Notes: generated from the letters alone by a model not told the origin. DNA of 10,516 nucleotides from DASXRU01 sp039933315 (GCA_039933315.1 JBDTOI010000141.1:1-10516), one strand, 5' to 3'; positions 1 through 7,555 are shown, counted from the first letter of the stretch. Translations and numbers: made by a program.

Positions 1-15
1 CCGGCAAACAGTCAA

Positions 16-741
16 ATGAAGCACCTGGTTTACGGCCGCGTGATACTCGACCCGGAGATGCCTTCGGTGACGTTTTCGACCGGAGCGCTTGAGTCGGGAC
101 TTATCTGCCTGGCAGGCGAGTGCACGATCAAGGCAGAAGGCCAGTCAAACACGCTCGGCCAGTATGACTCGATCTACTTACCGCGTGACACCAACGTAGA
201 AATATTCACCGAGACTTCAGTGGATCTGGTGGAGTGTGCGGCGGAAGTCGAAAATAAGTATCCGCTTCAAGTCGTAAAGTACGCGGACGTCGAAAAGGAA
301 AGCTCACTCAAGTTCAAAACGGGTGGAGCGTCGAATTCGCGGACAGTCAATATTACGCTGGGTAAGAATATTGAGGCAGGACGCATCCTGGCCGGCTTTA
401 CCACCTCCGAGCCGGGTCACTGGACCAGTTGGCCGCCGCATGAACACGCTGCGATCCTCGAGGAGCTCTACGTTTATTACGACATGCCGGCGCCCTCCTT
501 CGGCGTGCAATTCGTTTACACGAACCCGGACGAACCGGAATTCATCGGCATTGTCCGCGACGGCGATGCGGTGATCATGCCCAAGGGTTTTCACCCAAAC
601 GTTTCTGTGCCCGGCCACCCGATCAATTTTGTGTGGATGATGGCCGCGCATCGCGAGGTTGAAGACCGGCAATTCGGCGTGGTGACCGTGCAGCCCGGGT
701 TCGATCAGGGTGGGAGTGGACTCGAGGCGAGCCGGAAGTGA
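16..741 (+). CDS. IolB/KduI-type cupin isomerase, probable 5-keto-4-deoxyuronate isomerase
   Basis: Seen: a bicupin-like protein of 241 residues with the strongest match in its C-terminal half. That half has SWPPHEH (His142, His144), a Glu at 149/150 in LEELYVYYDM, and PKGFHP (His193), the metal-ligand order of the IolB/KduI family. The SNSRTVN segment (106-112) corresponds to the conserved Arg-containing stretch of IolB. Known: IolB isomerises 5-deoxyglucuronate in inositol breakdown, while KduI converts 5-keto-4-deoxyuronate to 2,5-diketo-3-deoxygluconate. Inferred: because kduD, kdgF, kdgK and kdgA follow and no inositol genes are seen, the KduI reaction is the likely role, although the sequence looks more IolB-like. 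The frame is open to the window edge and lacks the roughly 20 N-terminal residues usual for IolB. No ribosome binding site precedes the ATG at 16, so the true start may lie upstream. Cytoplasmic; no signal peptide. Confidence 0.8.
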   Translation: MKHLVYGRVILDPEMPSVTFSTGALESGLICLAGECTIKAEGQSNTLGQYDSIYLPRDTNVEIFTETSVDLVECAAEVENKYPLQVVKYADVEKESSLKFKTGGASNSRTVNITLGKNIEAGRILAGFTTSEPGHWTSWPPHEHAAILEELYVYYDMPAPSFGVQFVYTNPDEPEFIGIVRDGDAVIMPKGFHPNVSVPGHPINFVWMMAAHREVEDRQFGVVTVQPGFDQGGSGLEASRK

Positions 742-783
742 AGAAAGAAGTAGCCGCGGATTTGCGCGGATAAACGCGGATTT

Positions 784-858
<75 letters not shown>

Positions 859-955
859 CAAACATGTTGAGCTCTGGGGTTTTTCAGATCCGAAACATCC
901 GCGTTAATCCGCGGCTGAATTTTCTTTTAGGATGAACGCCAACTTACAGGCCCAA

Positions 956-998
956 TCCAAAGCGGTGTCGCGCTTGGCTTGCCACCGCACTCCAAATT
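956..998. repeat. Solo copy of the TTTGGAGTGCGGTG palindromic repeat
   Basis: This stretch reads TCCAAAGCGGTGTCGCGC then CTTGCCACCGCACTCCAAATT. It is nearly identical to the right arm of the paired element at 7648-7688. Its own GCGGTG and CACCGC blocks can pair to form a hairpin. It lies directly upstream of the exported cupin gene. An ATG at 932 would run in frame through the repeat and add 26 residues to that cupin. The repeat identity and the signal peptide beginning at 1010 argue that this extension is not coding. Confidence 0.85.
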
Positions 999-1009
999 GG
1001 AGACGCGAT

Positions 1010-1558
1010 ATGACAATGATTCGTCAAATAACAGCGAGTGTTGTGGCTGTTTTCGCCACTTGCATTCTTGTTTACGCGCAATCGGAGCCACGAAAACCCT
1101 CGCAGGCAACCCGCCCCGTTGTCGTCATGTCGTCACAGTCGCTTGACGATCTGAAGCAGAAACTAAAACCCGGTAACAAGACCGAAGAGCTGATCGATAG
1201 CGCCGGCATGGAACTACGCGTCGCGGTACAGCACGAGAACAACAAGACGGGCGCCGCCGCCGAATTGCACGACGCTTCAGACGATGTTTACTACGTGTTG
1301 GAAGGATCGGCCACGCTCGTGCTCGGCGGGAAACTGGACGCTCCCAAAGAGGTCGAGCCCGGCGAATGGCGCAGTCCGAAAATCATCGACGGCAAGACTT
1401 TTGAAATCACCAAAGGCGACCTGGTCGTCGTGCCACGCGGCACGCCGCACCAACGCAGCACCGCTAACAAAGATTTTACGATGATCCTGATCAAGATCTA
1501 CGCCGAACCTCTGAAGCCTGGATCTCCGAAGCCAAGTGTCCTGAGCCAGAAACCATGA
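1010..1558 (+). CDS. Small exported cupin-domain protein
   Basis: Seen: the ATG at 1010 is preceded by GGAG at 999-1002 with 7-nt spacing. It opens a classical signal peptide (charged MTMIRQ, hydrophobic residues 8-22, likely cleavage after Ala23 in VYA-QS). The mature part of about 159 residues contains one cupin fold: AAELHDASDDVYYVLEGSA (His87, Glu98 region) as motif 1 and GDLVVVPRGTPHQ (137-148, His147) as motif 2. The motif 1 metal site is degenerate, without the usual HxH pair. Its stop overlaps the transporter start as ATGA, so the two are probably translationally coupled. Inferred: a periplasmic sugar-binding or sugar-modifying role linked to uptake, since exported single-cupin proteins next to a uronate transporter suggest substrate handling. 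The reaction is unknown. The longer start at 932 is rejected because it lies in repeat sequence. Confidence 0.8.
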   Translation: MTMIRQITASVVAVFATCILVYAQSEPRKPSQATRPVVVMSSQSLDDLKQKLKPGNKTEELIDSAGMELRVAVQHENNKTGAAAELHDASDDVYYVLEGSATLVLGGKLDAPKEVEPGEWRSPKIIDGKTFEITKGDLVVVPRGTPHQRSTANKDFTMILIKIYAEPLKPGSPKPSVLSQKP

Positions 1559-2952
1559 AAGAGCAAATCACTGCCGCGGAACAAGCCGTGTCTTCGACCA
1601 AGTCCCAGAGTGAAGTGGAGCCGCATTCCGCGAGTGCGAACGCCACCGGCGGCGCCGCCGCAGTCTTAGAAAGTGTGAACGCGCGCATCGGACGTTACCG
1701 TTGGACGATCTGCACGCTGCTCTTCTTCGCTGCCACTATCAACTACGTTGACCGCCAGGTAATCGGCATCCTCAAGCCGACACTGAAGACCGAGCTTGGC
1801 TGGGATGAAATCGCTTACAGCAACATCGTTTTCTGGTTTCAAGCCGCCTATGCGTTGGGCTTCATACTGATGGGTCGCTTGATGGATCGCTTTGGCACGC
1901 GCAAGGGTTTCTCGTTTGCAGTGCTCTTCTGGAGCCTGGCGGCGATGGCCCACTCGTTGGCTAGTACGGTCATGGGGTTTGGTATAGCCCGGTTTGCACT
2001 CGGTCTGGGTGAATCAGGAAATTTTCCGGCAGCGATAAAAACCGTAGCCGAGTGGTTTCCCAAAAAAGAGCGCGCGCTGGCGACCGGCATCTTTAACGCT
2101 GGAACGAACGTGGGTGCGATAGTCACGCCCTTGAGCGTGCCCTGGATCGCCGGTCACCTCGGTTGGCGCTGGGCGTTCATCATCACCGGTGGGCTGGGTT
2201 TTATTTGGGTGATCGCGTGGCTTATGCTCTATCGCAAACCGCATGAACATCCGCGCGTGAAAAAACCGGAACTGGATCATATCAATAGTGATCCGGTTGA
2301 ACCGGAAACGAAGATCCCCTGGGTGCGCCTGCTCCCTCATCGTCAAACCTGGGCCTTTGCCATAGCCAAGTTCATGACCGATCCGGTCTGGTGGTTCTAT
2401 TTGTTTTGGATCCCCGGTTTCCTGCACGACCAGTATCACGTGCCGGCTGACAGTATCACCAGTTTCGGCCTGCCGCTGGTGGTTATCTATCTCGCGGCGG
2501 ACGTGGGTAGCGTTGGCGGCGGCTGGCTGTCTTCGATGCTCATCAAGCGGGGTTGGACCATCAACGCCGCACGCAAGACGGCCATGTTGGTTTGCGCGAT
2601 TTGCGTCGTGCCCATTGTGTTTGTTTCGCAAACCTCGAACATCTGGGTTGCGGTAGCGCTCATCGGACTGGCGGCCTCTGCGCACCAGGGTTGGTCCGCT
2701 AACGTCTTTACGATGACGTCCGATCTATTTCCGCGCCGGGCCGTGGGGTCTGTTGTGGGCATTGGAGGAATGGCGGGAGCCGTTGGCGGCATGTTAATCG
2801 CCAAGGTGGTCGGTTACGTTCTGCAATGGACGGGCAGTTATCTACCCATCTTCATCATTGCGGGTTCAGCCTACCTGACTGCGCTATTGGTGGTCCATCT
2901 GCTGGTGCCGCGCTTTGCTCCCGCGGGGATTGAACAAGAGGGCGCGGCGTGA
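1555..2952 (+). CDS. exuT: MFS hexuronate transporter, ExuT-like (ACS family)
   Basis: A 465-residue major facilitator protein with about 12 hydrophobic helices. After an unusual hydrophilic, Ala/Ser/Glu-rich N-terminal extension of about 45 residues, the first helix carries NYVDRQ (63-68), typical of the anion:cation symporter family. The cytoplasmic loop signature GRLMDRFGTRKG lies at 107-118, RFALGLGESGNFPAA at 146-160, and TDPVWWFYLFWIP at 275-287. These are hallmark segments of ExuT-type hexuronate:proton symporters. Inferred substrate: galacturonate, glucuronate or unsaturated uronates, consistent with kduD, kdgF, kdgK and kdgA nearby. Translation probably couples to the exported cupin (ATGA overlap at 1555-1558) and to kduD (GTGA overlap at 2949-2952). 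The exact sugar cannot be read from the sequence. The extension could be trimmed if a later start were used, but the 4-base overlap supports 1555. Confidence 0.88.
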   Translation: MKEQITAAEQAVSSTKSQSEVEPHSASANATGGAAAVLESVNARIGRYRWTICTLLFFAATINYVDRQVIGILKPTLKTELGWDEIAYSNIVFWFQAAYALGFILMGRLMDRFGTRKGFSFAVLFWSLAAMAHSLASTVMGFGIARFALGLGESGNFPAAIKTVAEWFPKKERALATGIFNAGTNVGAIVTPLSVPWIAGHLGWRWAFIITGGLGFIWVIAWLMLYRKPHEHPRVKKPELDHINSDPVEPETKIPWVRLLPHRQTWAFAIAKFMTDPVWWFYLFWIPGFLHDQYHVPADSITSFGLPLVVIYLAADVGSVGGGWLSSMLIKRGWTINAARKTAMLVCAICVVPIVFVSQTSNIWVAVALIGLAASAHQGWSANVFTMTSDLFPRRAVGSVVGIGGMAGAVGGMLIAKVVGYVLQWTGSYLPIFIIAGSAYLTALLVVHLLVPRFAPAGIEQEGAA

Positions 2953-3710
2953 TCCTCGACGCCTTCAAACTCACAGGCCAGGTCGCGCTGGTGACCGGCG
3001 CTTCAGCCGGACTCGGACAGGCCATCGCGATCGCGCTGGCGGAGGCGGGTGCTGATGTTGCCTGTCACGGCAACACCCGCACCCCCGACGGTACGAGCGA
3101 AGCAATCACCAGGCTGGGCCGTAAGGCTTTCGCTGTGACGGGCGATCTAAGTGATCGCGGCACGCCCAAAACTTTGATCGAGCAGACCATCAATCACTTT
3201 GGCCGGCTCGATATCCTGGTTAACAACGCTGGGACGATTCGCCGTTCCCCGGCAACCGAATACTCGGAAGAAGATTGGGCGACCGTCATCGAAGTGAATC
3301 TTTCCAGTGTCTTCCGGATGGCCCAGCTGGCCGGGCGGCATATGATCGAACGGGGCGGCGGAAAGATTCTCAACATTGCTTCACTACTTTCGTTTCAGGG
3401 TGGGATCACGGTCCCGGCCTATGCAGCTTCGAAAGGTGGTGTGGCGCAATTGACCAAGGCACTGGCGAACGAGTGGGCCGCGAAAAATATTAATGTGAAC
3501 GCGATCGCTCCCGGCTACATGCGCACCGACAATACGAGAGCTTTGCAGGCTGACGAGACACGCAACCGGCAGATACTGGAACGGATTCCCGCCGGGCGTT
3601 GGGGCGAGCCTGTGGACCTGGGCGGCGCGGCCGTGTTTCTGTGTTCCCCGGCGAGCGACTATGTCAACGGGCACGTTCTGGTAGTTGACGGTGGCTGGAT
3701 GGGCCGATGA
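2949..3710 (+). CDS. kduD: 2-dehydro-3-deoxy-D-gluconate 5-dehydrogenase KduD
   Basis: A 253-residue classical short-chain dehydrogenase, which reduces 2,5-diketo-3-deoxygluconate to 2-keto-3-deoxygluconate with NAD(P)H. Seen: the nucleotide-binding TGASAGLG (16-23), NNAG (92-95), catalytic Ser145, Tyr158 and Lys162 (YAASK), and PGY at 188-190. KduD-specific stretches are ASLLSFQGGI, ANEWAAKNINVNAIAPGYM, ERIPAGRWGEP and SPASDYVNGH-VDGGW at the C-terminus. These match the E. coli/Dickeya KduD pattern closely, which separates it from generic SDRs. The start codon is GTG at 2949, overlapping the transporter stop (GTGA). It needs no separate ribosome binding site if re-initiation occurs. Cytoplasmic. 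It is the last gene of the coupled cupin-transporter-kduD trio; a long inverted repeat follows. Confidence 0.92.
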   Translation: MILDAFKLTGQVALVTGASAGLGQAIAIALAEAGADVACHGNTRTPDGTSEAITRLGRKAFAVTGDLSDRGTPKTLIEQTINHFGRLDILVNNAGTIRRSPATEYSEEDWATVIEVNLSSVFRMAQLAGRHMIERGGGKILNIASLLSFQGGITVPAYAASKGGVAQLTKALANEWAAKNINVNAIAPGYMRTDNTRALQADETRNRQILERIPAGRWGEPVDLGGAAVFLCSPASDYVNGHVLVVDGGWMGR

Positions 3711-3734
3711 TTTGTGGGAACGAATTCAGTGTGA

Positions 3735-3896
3735 AGCTACGCCGAAGGCGTTGGCAAATTCCAGCCCAGGGTTTCCTACCCTGGGTTAGGTCGGACCGGC
3801 AACATTCCGAACTCTGAAAGAGTTCGCTAACTCCTTCAGCTATATCCCAGGGTAGGAAACCCTGGGCTGGAATTTGCGAACTCCTTCGGAGTTAGC
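3735..3896. repeat. About 160-bp inverted-repeat element with 32-nt perfect arms
   Basis: Positions 3754-3785 and 3846-3877 are exact reverse complements over 32 nt (GCAAATTCCAGCCCAGGG... paired with ...CCCTGGGCTGGAATTTGC). Imperfect matching around CCTTCGG extends the arms to 3735 and 3896. Each arm also contains its own stem CCCAGGG/CCCTGGG with a 7-nt loop (3765-3785). Two further hairpins are visible: GAACTC-TGAAA-GAGTTC (3809-3825) and AACTCC-TTC-GGAGTT (3879-3893). The element occupies most of the 333-nt gap between kduD and the secreted protein gene. It is probably a MITE-like or REP-like mobile repeat, and its fold could end or attenuate transcription. The rest of the gap (3897-4043) holds no gene; only the ribosome binding site of the next gene is clear. 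Confidence 0.85.
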
Positions 3897-4043
3897 CGCT
3901 CAAGCTGCAAACATAGTTTTCGAGCTTCCGAGGACGTTTTGTGCAAAGCCATCAGGCTATAAATATCTCGCTCCTCCGGGCGAAGCAAAGAGTGTCCCGC
4001 TTGCTACTCGGACGTCGCGTTAACGACGCTTAAGGGAACTTGC

Positions 4044-5948
4044 ATGAAGAGGTTAGGAATCTGGCTGTCATCGTTGGTGCTGTTGTTCGTGGTCGCTGTG
4101 CAGCCATGTCAGGCGCAGCTCGCGCGTACCCCAGCGCCCCCCACCATTGAGACATCGTCGTTCGACAAAGAAGTCATTGACTTCTTTACGCAGGAGATGA
4201 CCGCCCACCTCGATGAGATCAAGTCGTACGACCCGGCGCCGGTAAAAGTCTTTGCCGCCGGCACGACCGGGGAATACACCTGGGGCAGTTTTATGAACTC
4301 CGTGGGCGCGTATGCTGCGCTGACGCAGAGAACCAAACTCGGCGATCGCGATCTCGCTCGCGAGGTGGGCCAGATTGGATTACTCGAATACCGTTTGAAG
4401 GGCACACGTTTCTCGCAATTGTACGGAGTGCTCGCGCTGAGGTATTTCGGCCAGGACCTGAACACCAATCCGGTTTGGCAGAACCTAAATGAAGAACAGC
4501 GAGCGCAGTGGCGAACCTTCCTCGACGTGTCCGCGTTCTACGATCCCAAGACACAACAGGTTATTAAACTACCGGAAAACTATCTGGGCGTAGCGGCGCG
4601 TATCGCCAGTGCCAGTTATCAACTTGGTCTGCTCAAAGATCGAGCGTTGGTTGACGGGGTGATTACGCGCGCGGCCCGGCCGTTCCTTAGCCAGGGGATT
4701 TACGCCGATGATGCTCCGCCCACGGGTCGCTTCGATCGCTACTCGAACGAATACGCGCGCTTTGTTTGGGATGCGGCGGAAGCCGCCGATCGTAAAGACA
4801 TTCTGGACGCGGTCCGACCTTCGCTGAAAGAGCAGATGCGTTTGTGGTGGGACCTCGTCCTGCCAGACGGTTACGGGTATGCCTGGGGCCGCAGCATGGG
4901 TGTCGTTAGCTTCATGGATACGCTGGAGATTGTCGGTTTCCTCGCGGCGCATCCGGAATTCCGGCCCGCGCCCTTGCCACAGCTGGCAAGTGCTTATTAC
5001 CGGGCATGGCAGTGGCTAAGGCGTGACTACAACGACAAGGCGCACGTGCTTTCCGTTTTTGCTTTCGGCCGCGGGAACTACTCCTACATAACTCGCGACC
5101 GCGAATGGCAACAAACCATAAACTTTTTTGGCAAAGGCTCGCTGGCCCATGCCCGATTCATCAAGGCGATGCAGGCCGAAAATGTCACGCAGTTTTCCAG
5201 CGAGATCAAGAGAGCTGACTTGGCGCGATTTGTTTTCTTTCGTCGGGGCGAACGGCCGGCAGGAGTCTGGCTGGTACGGCAGGGACCAATCTATTTCACT
5301 CTTCCAATTACCACCGGGACGAAGCCCGGCGTCGCTGACTACCTGCCGGCGCCGCATGGACTGCCCGGATTCGCTAATCCGGTTGAGCAGGTCTATCCCG
5401 CGATGGTGCCGTTTCTCGAACTGGTTGATGGACGCGTCATCGCAGCCACTGACGGTGCGGATCAGATCGAGCCCGCGGTCGATGGCAAATCCTTGCGAGT
5501 AGTTTGGCGACGGTGGGCGCTGATCGGCGGCAAAGCCGGAGAACTTGTCGATCCAAACATCACCAGCGAAGTGTCCTGGCATTTGGCAGGGAGTACACTG
5601 ACGCGGGATGAAACCCTCAAATCGATGGAGCCTCTTACGATCCGTCGTTGGTGGATAGCAGTTCCGACGACTGCCGTTCACAATGAATCGTTGTTGGGAG
5701 GCGGGCGGCGAATCGACCATTTCGCCCTGGGCGAGGATCGACCGGGCCTTTCAATTATCGGCTGGGCAGACTGGCCGATGAAAACAACTCTGCTGGCCAC
5801 GGGAGATACGGCCCTGGGACGTGGGGCCCGGGGAGCAATCCCTCTGCACCTGGTTTATGAATCGCGTGATTTACGTTTAGAGCCCAATCGGGGCAAGACA
5901 TGGCATTTAGTTATTGAGCTCGCGCCGTTGGCGAAACCGCTCGGATAA
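4044..5948 (+). CDS. Secreted protein of unrecognised family, candidate polysaccharide lyase or glycosidase
   Basis: A 634-residue protein with a good ribosome binding site (AAGGGA at 4032-4037, 6-nt spacing). It has a signal peptide (MKRLGIWLSS, then hydrophobic 11-19, probable cleavage after Ala24; Cys22 does not sit in a lipobox). Residues about 40-380 are helical and rich in aromatics, in a pattern suggestive of an (alpha/alpha) toroid. Residues about 395-630 look beta-rich (WLVRQGPIYFTLP, VSWHLAGSTLTRD, LSIIGWADWP), like the C-terminal sheet domain of toroid lyases and hydrolases. Possible active-site clusters are ENYLG (178-182), RYSNEYARF (232-240) and GYGYAWGRSMG (276-286), plus His439. 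Known: toroid-type lyases use Asn/His/Tyr/Arg sets. Inferred: a periplasmic or outer enzyme that feeds unsaturated uronates to kdgF, whose start lies 13 nt after this stop. I cannot assign a CAZy family or substrate; structural or non-catalytic binding roles are also possible. Confidence 0.75.
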   Translation: MKRLGIWLSSLVLLFVVAVQPCQAQLARTPAPPTIETSSFDKEVIDFFTQEMTAHLDEIKSYDPAPVKVFAAGTTGEYTWGSFMNSVGAYAALTQRTKLGDRDLAREVGQIGLLEYRLKGTRFSQLYGVLALRYFGQDLNTNPVWQNLNEEQRAQWRTFLDVSAFYDPKTQQVIKLPENYLGVAARIASASYQLGLLKDRALVDGVITRAARPFLSQGIYADDAPPTGRFDRYSNEYARFVWDAAEAADRKDILDAVRPSLKEQMRLWWDLVLPDGYGYAWGRSMGVVSFMDTLEIVGFLAAHPEFRPAPLPQLASAYYRAWQWLRRDYNDKAHVLSVFAFGRGNYSYITRDREWQQTINFFGKGSLAHARFIKAMQAENVTQFSSEIKRADLARFVFFRRGERPAGVWLVRQGPIYFTLPITTGTKPGVADYLPAPHGLPGFANPVEQVYPAMVPFLELVDGRVIAATDGADQIEPAVDGKSLRVVWRRWALIGGKAGELVDPNITSEVSWHLAGSTLTRDETLKSMEPLTIRRWWIAVPTTAVHNESLLGGGRRIDHFALGEDRPGLSIIGWADWPMKTTLLATGDTALGRGARGAIPLHLVYESRDLRLEPNRGKTWHLVIELAPLAKPLG

Positions 5949-5961
5949 GGGAACGACTCGA

Positions 5962-6312
5962 ATGCAAAGCATCAAAGAACTACAACCACAGCACACTGAC
6001 TGGAGCCGTGTTCCGGTCGAACAACTGGAGCCAGGCATTGAGCGACAAATGATCGTCGGGGAAAACCTGATGATCTGCCGGTTGCGCATTGGTCCAAACG
6101 TGGTAACACCCGCGCATGATCATCCTCACGAACAAATGACGATCGTTGAGCGCGGCCGGGTGCGCTTTACGATTGGCGACGAACAACGCATCGCTCAGGC
6201 TGGTGATGTGTTGCACTTTCCGCCGGAAACGTGGCATGGGGCAACCATGCTCGACGAGGAAGTGATTCTGATAGACATCTTCTCTCCAATTCGGGAAGAC
6301 TTCTTGACCTAG
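5962..6312 (+). CDS. kdgF: KdgF, cupin that opens unsaturated monouronates
   Basis: A 116-residue single-domain cupin. It has HDHPHEQ with probable metal ligands His52, His54 and Gln58, GDVLHFPPETWHG with His92, and the family tail DIFSPIREDFL (105-115). That tail, together with the N-terminal ERQMIVGENLM, is characteristic of KdgF rather than of generic cupins. Known: KdgF converts 4,5-unsaturated galacturonate or related monouronates to the linear 5-keto-4-deoxyuronate, the substrate of KduI. The start at 5962 is preferred because AAGGGA (5947-5952) lies 9 nt upstream and the homologous N-terminus begins here. An upstream ATG at 5914 would overlap the preceding gene and add unrelated Arg-rich residues. 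The stop of the secreted protein gene (5946-5948) is 13 nt upstream, so the two are likely cotranscribed. This pairing is the best evidence that the secreted protein acts on uronate polymers. Confidence 0.88.
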   Translation: MQSIKELQPQHTDWSRVPVEQLEPGIERQMIVGENLMICRLRIGPNVVTPAHDHPHEQMTIVERGRVRFTIGDEQRIAQAGDVLHFPPETWHGATMLDEEVILIDIFSPIREDFLT

Positions 6313-6321
6313 TAGCATATC

Positions 6322-6425
6322 CCCCTCCCTTTGGGAGGGGTTAGGGGAGGATGAGAAGCATGGGGTTTGGGGGAGGGTGCGTCGCCGACAGGCCCTCTCC
6401 CCAGCCCTCTCCCAAAGGGAGAGGG
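6322..6425. repeat. CCCTCTCCC-type hairpin repeat pair
   Basis: Two perfect hairpins lie within the gap between kdgF and the kinase. CCCCTCCC-TTT-GGGAGGGG (6322-6340) has an 8-bp stem; CCCTCTCCC-AAA-GGGAGAGGG (6405-6425) has a 9-bp stem and is followed by an A-rich run. The two units are also inverted relative to each other, with GGTTAGGGGAGG and CCTCTCCCCAGCC between them. Translated, the right half gives the ALSPALSQRERE peptide that is a common spurious ORF extension in genomes with this repeat. Both stems are GC-rich and could act as attenuators, but no T-tract follows on the + strand. Confidence 0.8.
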
Positions 6426-6457
6426 AGAAAAACTTATCAGCTCTGTGCCACAACAAA

Positions 6458-7555
6458 TTGAGCCTAACGATTAAACCCAAAGACAAATGCCGCTGGGATC
6501 TCTTGAGCCTGGGCGAAGTTATGCTGCGGCTTGATCCCGGTGAAGGCCGCATCCATACGACTCGTAACTTTCAGGTCTGGGAGGGTGGTGGCGAATACAA
6601 TGTAGCCCGCGGCCTGCGTCGTTGTTTCGGCATGGAGACGACCATCGTCACCGCGCTCGCCGAGAATTCAGTCGGCCGCCTGGTGCAGGATCTGATCTAC
6701 CAGGGGGGTGTCGATCAATCACACGTCAAATGGGTGGACTATGACGGCGTCGGCCGCAGTGTGCGCAATGGTTTGAATTTTACTGAGCGCGGCTTCGGGT
6801 TGCGGGCCGCACTTGGTTGTTCCGATCGAGGCCATACAGCGGTCTCACAACTGAAGCCCGGTGACATCGATTGGGAAAACATCTTCGGCAACGAAGGTGT
6901 TCGCTGGTTTCATACGGGCGGGATATTCTGCGCCTTGTCCGAGACGACACCCGAGGTGGCCCGCGAAGCCATGGTCGCCGCCCGCAAGCACGGCACGATC
7001 ATTTCATATGACCTGAATTACCGCACTTCGCTTTGGAAAGGCATCGGCGGATCGGCGCGTGCGCGTGAGGTCAATCGCGAACTGGCGCCTTTGATCGATG
7101 TGATGCTGGGCAATGAAGAGGATTTCACCGCGGCGCTCGGTTTCGAAGTGGAGGATGTCGATGCGGAACACTCGAAGCTCGACGTCCGTAACTTTCAGAA
7201 AATGATTAAGCGCGCGACCCACGAGTTTCCCAGTTTCCAGGTCGTCGCCACGACGTTGCGGCATGCGCGGACGGCGACGATCAACGATTGGAGTGCCGTT
7301 TGCTTCGCCGATGGCCAGTTCTATCAAGCGACCACGCGCGAGAACCTGGAAATTCTGGACCGGATCGGCGGCGGAGATTCTTTCGCTTCCGGATTGATCT
7401 ATGGTTTGCTCACCGGCAAGGGTCCCCAGTGGGCAGTCGAGTGCGGTGCTGCGCATGGTGCCCTGGCCATGACCACTCCGGGTGATACGACCATGGTCAC
7501 GCTGAGCGAAGTTGAGAAAGTCATGAAAGGCGGCACTGCCCGCGTCGTCCGCTGA
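6458..7555 (+). CDS. kdgK: PfkB-family sugar kinase, probable 2-keto-3-deoxygluconate kinase
   Basis: Numbering is from the proposed TTG start at 6458 (365 residues). Substrate-side motifs are SLGEVMLRLDPG (17-28) and EGGGEYNVARGL (42-53). YDLNYR lies at 184-189 and GNEEDF at 218-223. The PfkB signature DRIGGGDSFASGL has catalytic Asp307. Known: KdgK phosphorylates KDG to KDPG with ATP. The adjacent KDPG aldolase supports this over ribokinase or fructokinase. Start choice: the first in-frame ATG (6377) lies inside the CCCTCTCCC repeat and would add 27 residues of repeat-encoded peptide. From TTG 6458 the protein reads (M)SLTIKPKDKCRWDL, the N-terminus I expect for this kinase group. No strong Shine-Dalgarno sequence precedes it, so the start is uncertain (ATT 6470 is another option). 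The stop codon is followed immediately by a palindromic repeat. Confidence 0.85.
   Translation: MSLTIKPKDKCRWDLLSLGEVMLRLDPGEGRIHTTRNFQVWEGGGEYNVARGLRRCFGMETTIVTALAENSVGRLVQDLIYQGGVDQSHVKWVDYDGVGRSVRNGLNFTERGFGLRAALGCSDRGHTAVSQLKPGDIDWENIFGNEGVRWFHTGGIFCALSETTPEVAREAMVAARKHGTIISYDLNYRTSLWKGIGGSARAREVNRELAPLIDVMLGNEEDFTAALGFEVEDVDAEHSKLDVRNFQKMIKRATHEFPSFQVVATTLRHARTATINDWSAVCFADGQFYQATTRENLEILDRIGGGDSFASGLIYGLLTGKGPQWAVECGAAHGALAMTTPGDTTMVTLSEVEKVMKGGTARVVR

Noticed and set aside
932..1009. N-terminal extension of the exported cupin from ATG 932
   Set aside because: The stretch is a copy of an intergenic repeat seen twice more in the window, and it would bury the signal peptide that begins at 1010.
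2014..2685. 223-residue minus-strand ORF inside the transporter gene
   Set aside because: It is fully antisense to a well-supported membrane protein gene and has no recognisable domain or translation signal.
3939..3964. Possible promoter TTGTGC ... TATAAAT upstream of the secreted protein gene
   Set aside because: The TATAAAT at 3958 is a fair -10 box, but the spacing to TTGTGC is only 13 nt and no -35 box is found at 16-18 nt, so the support is too weak to list.
5016..5720. 234-residue minus-strand ORF inside the secreted protein gene
   Set aside because: It is antisense, its composition is Arg/Pro-rich and typical of GC-rich shadow frames, and it has no start signal.
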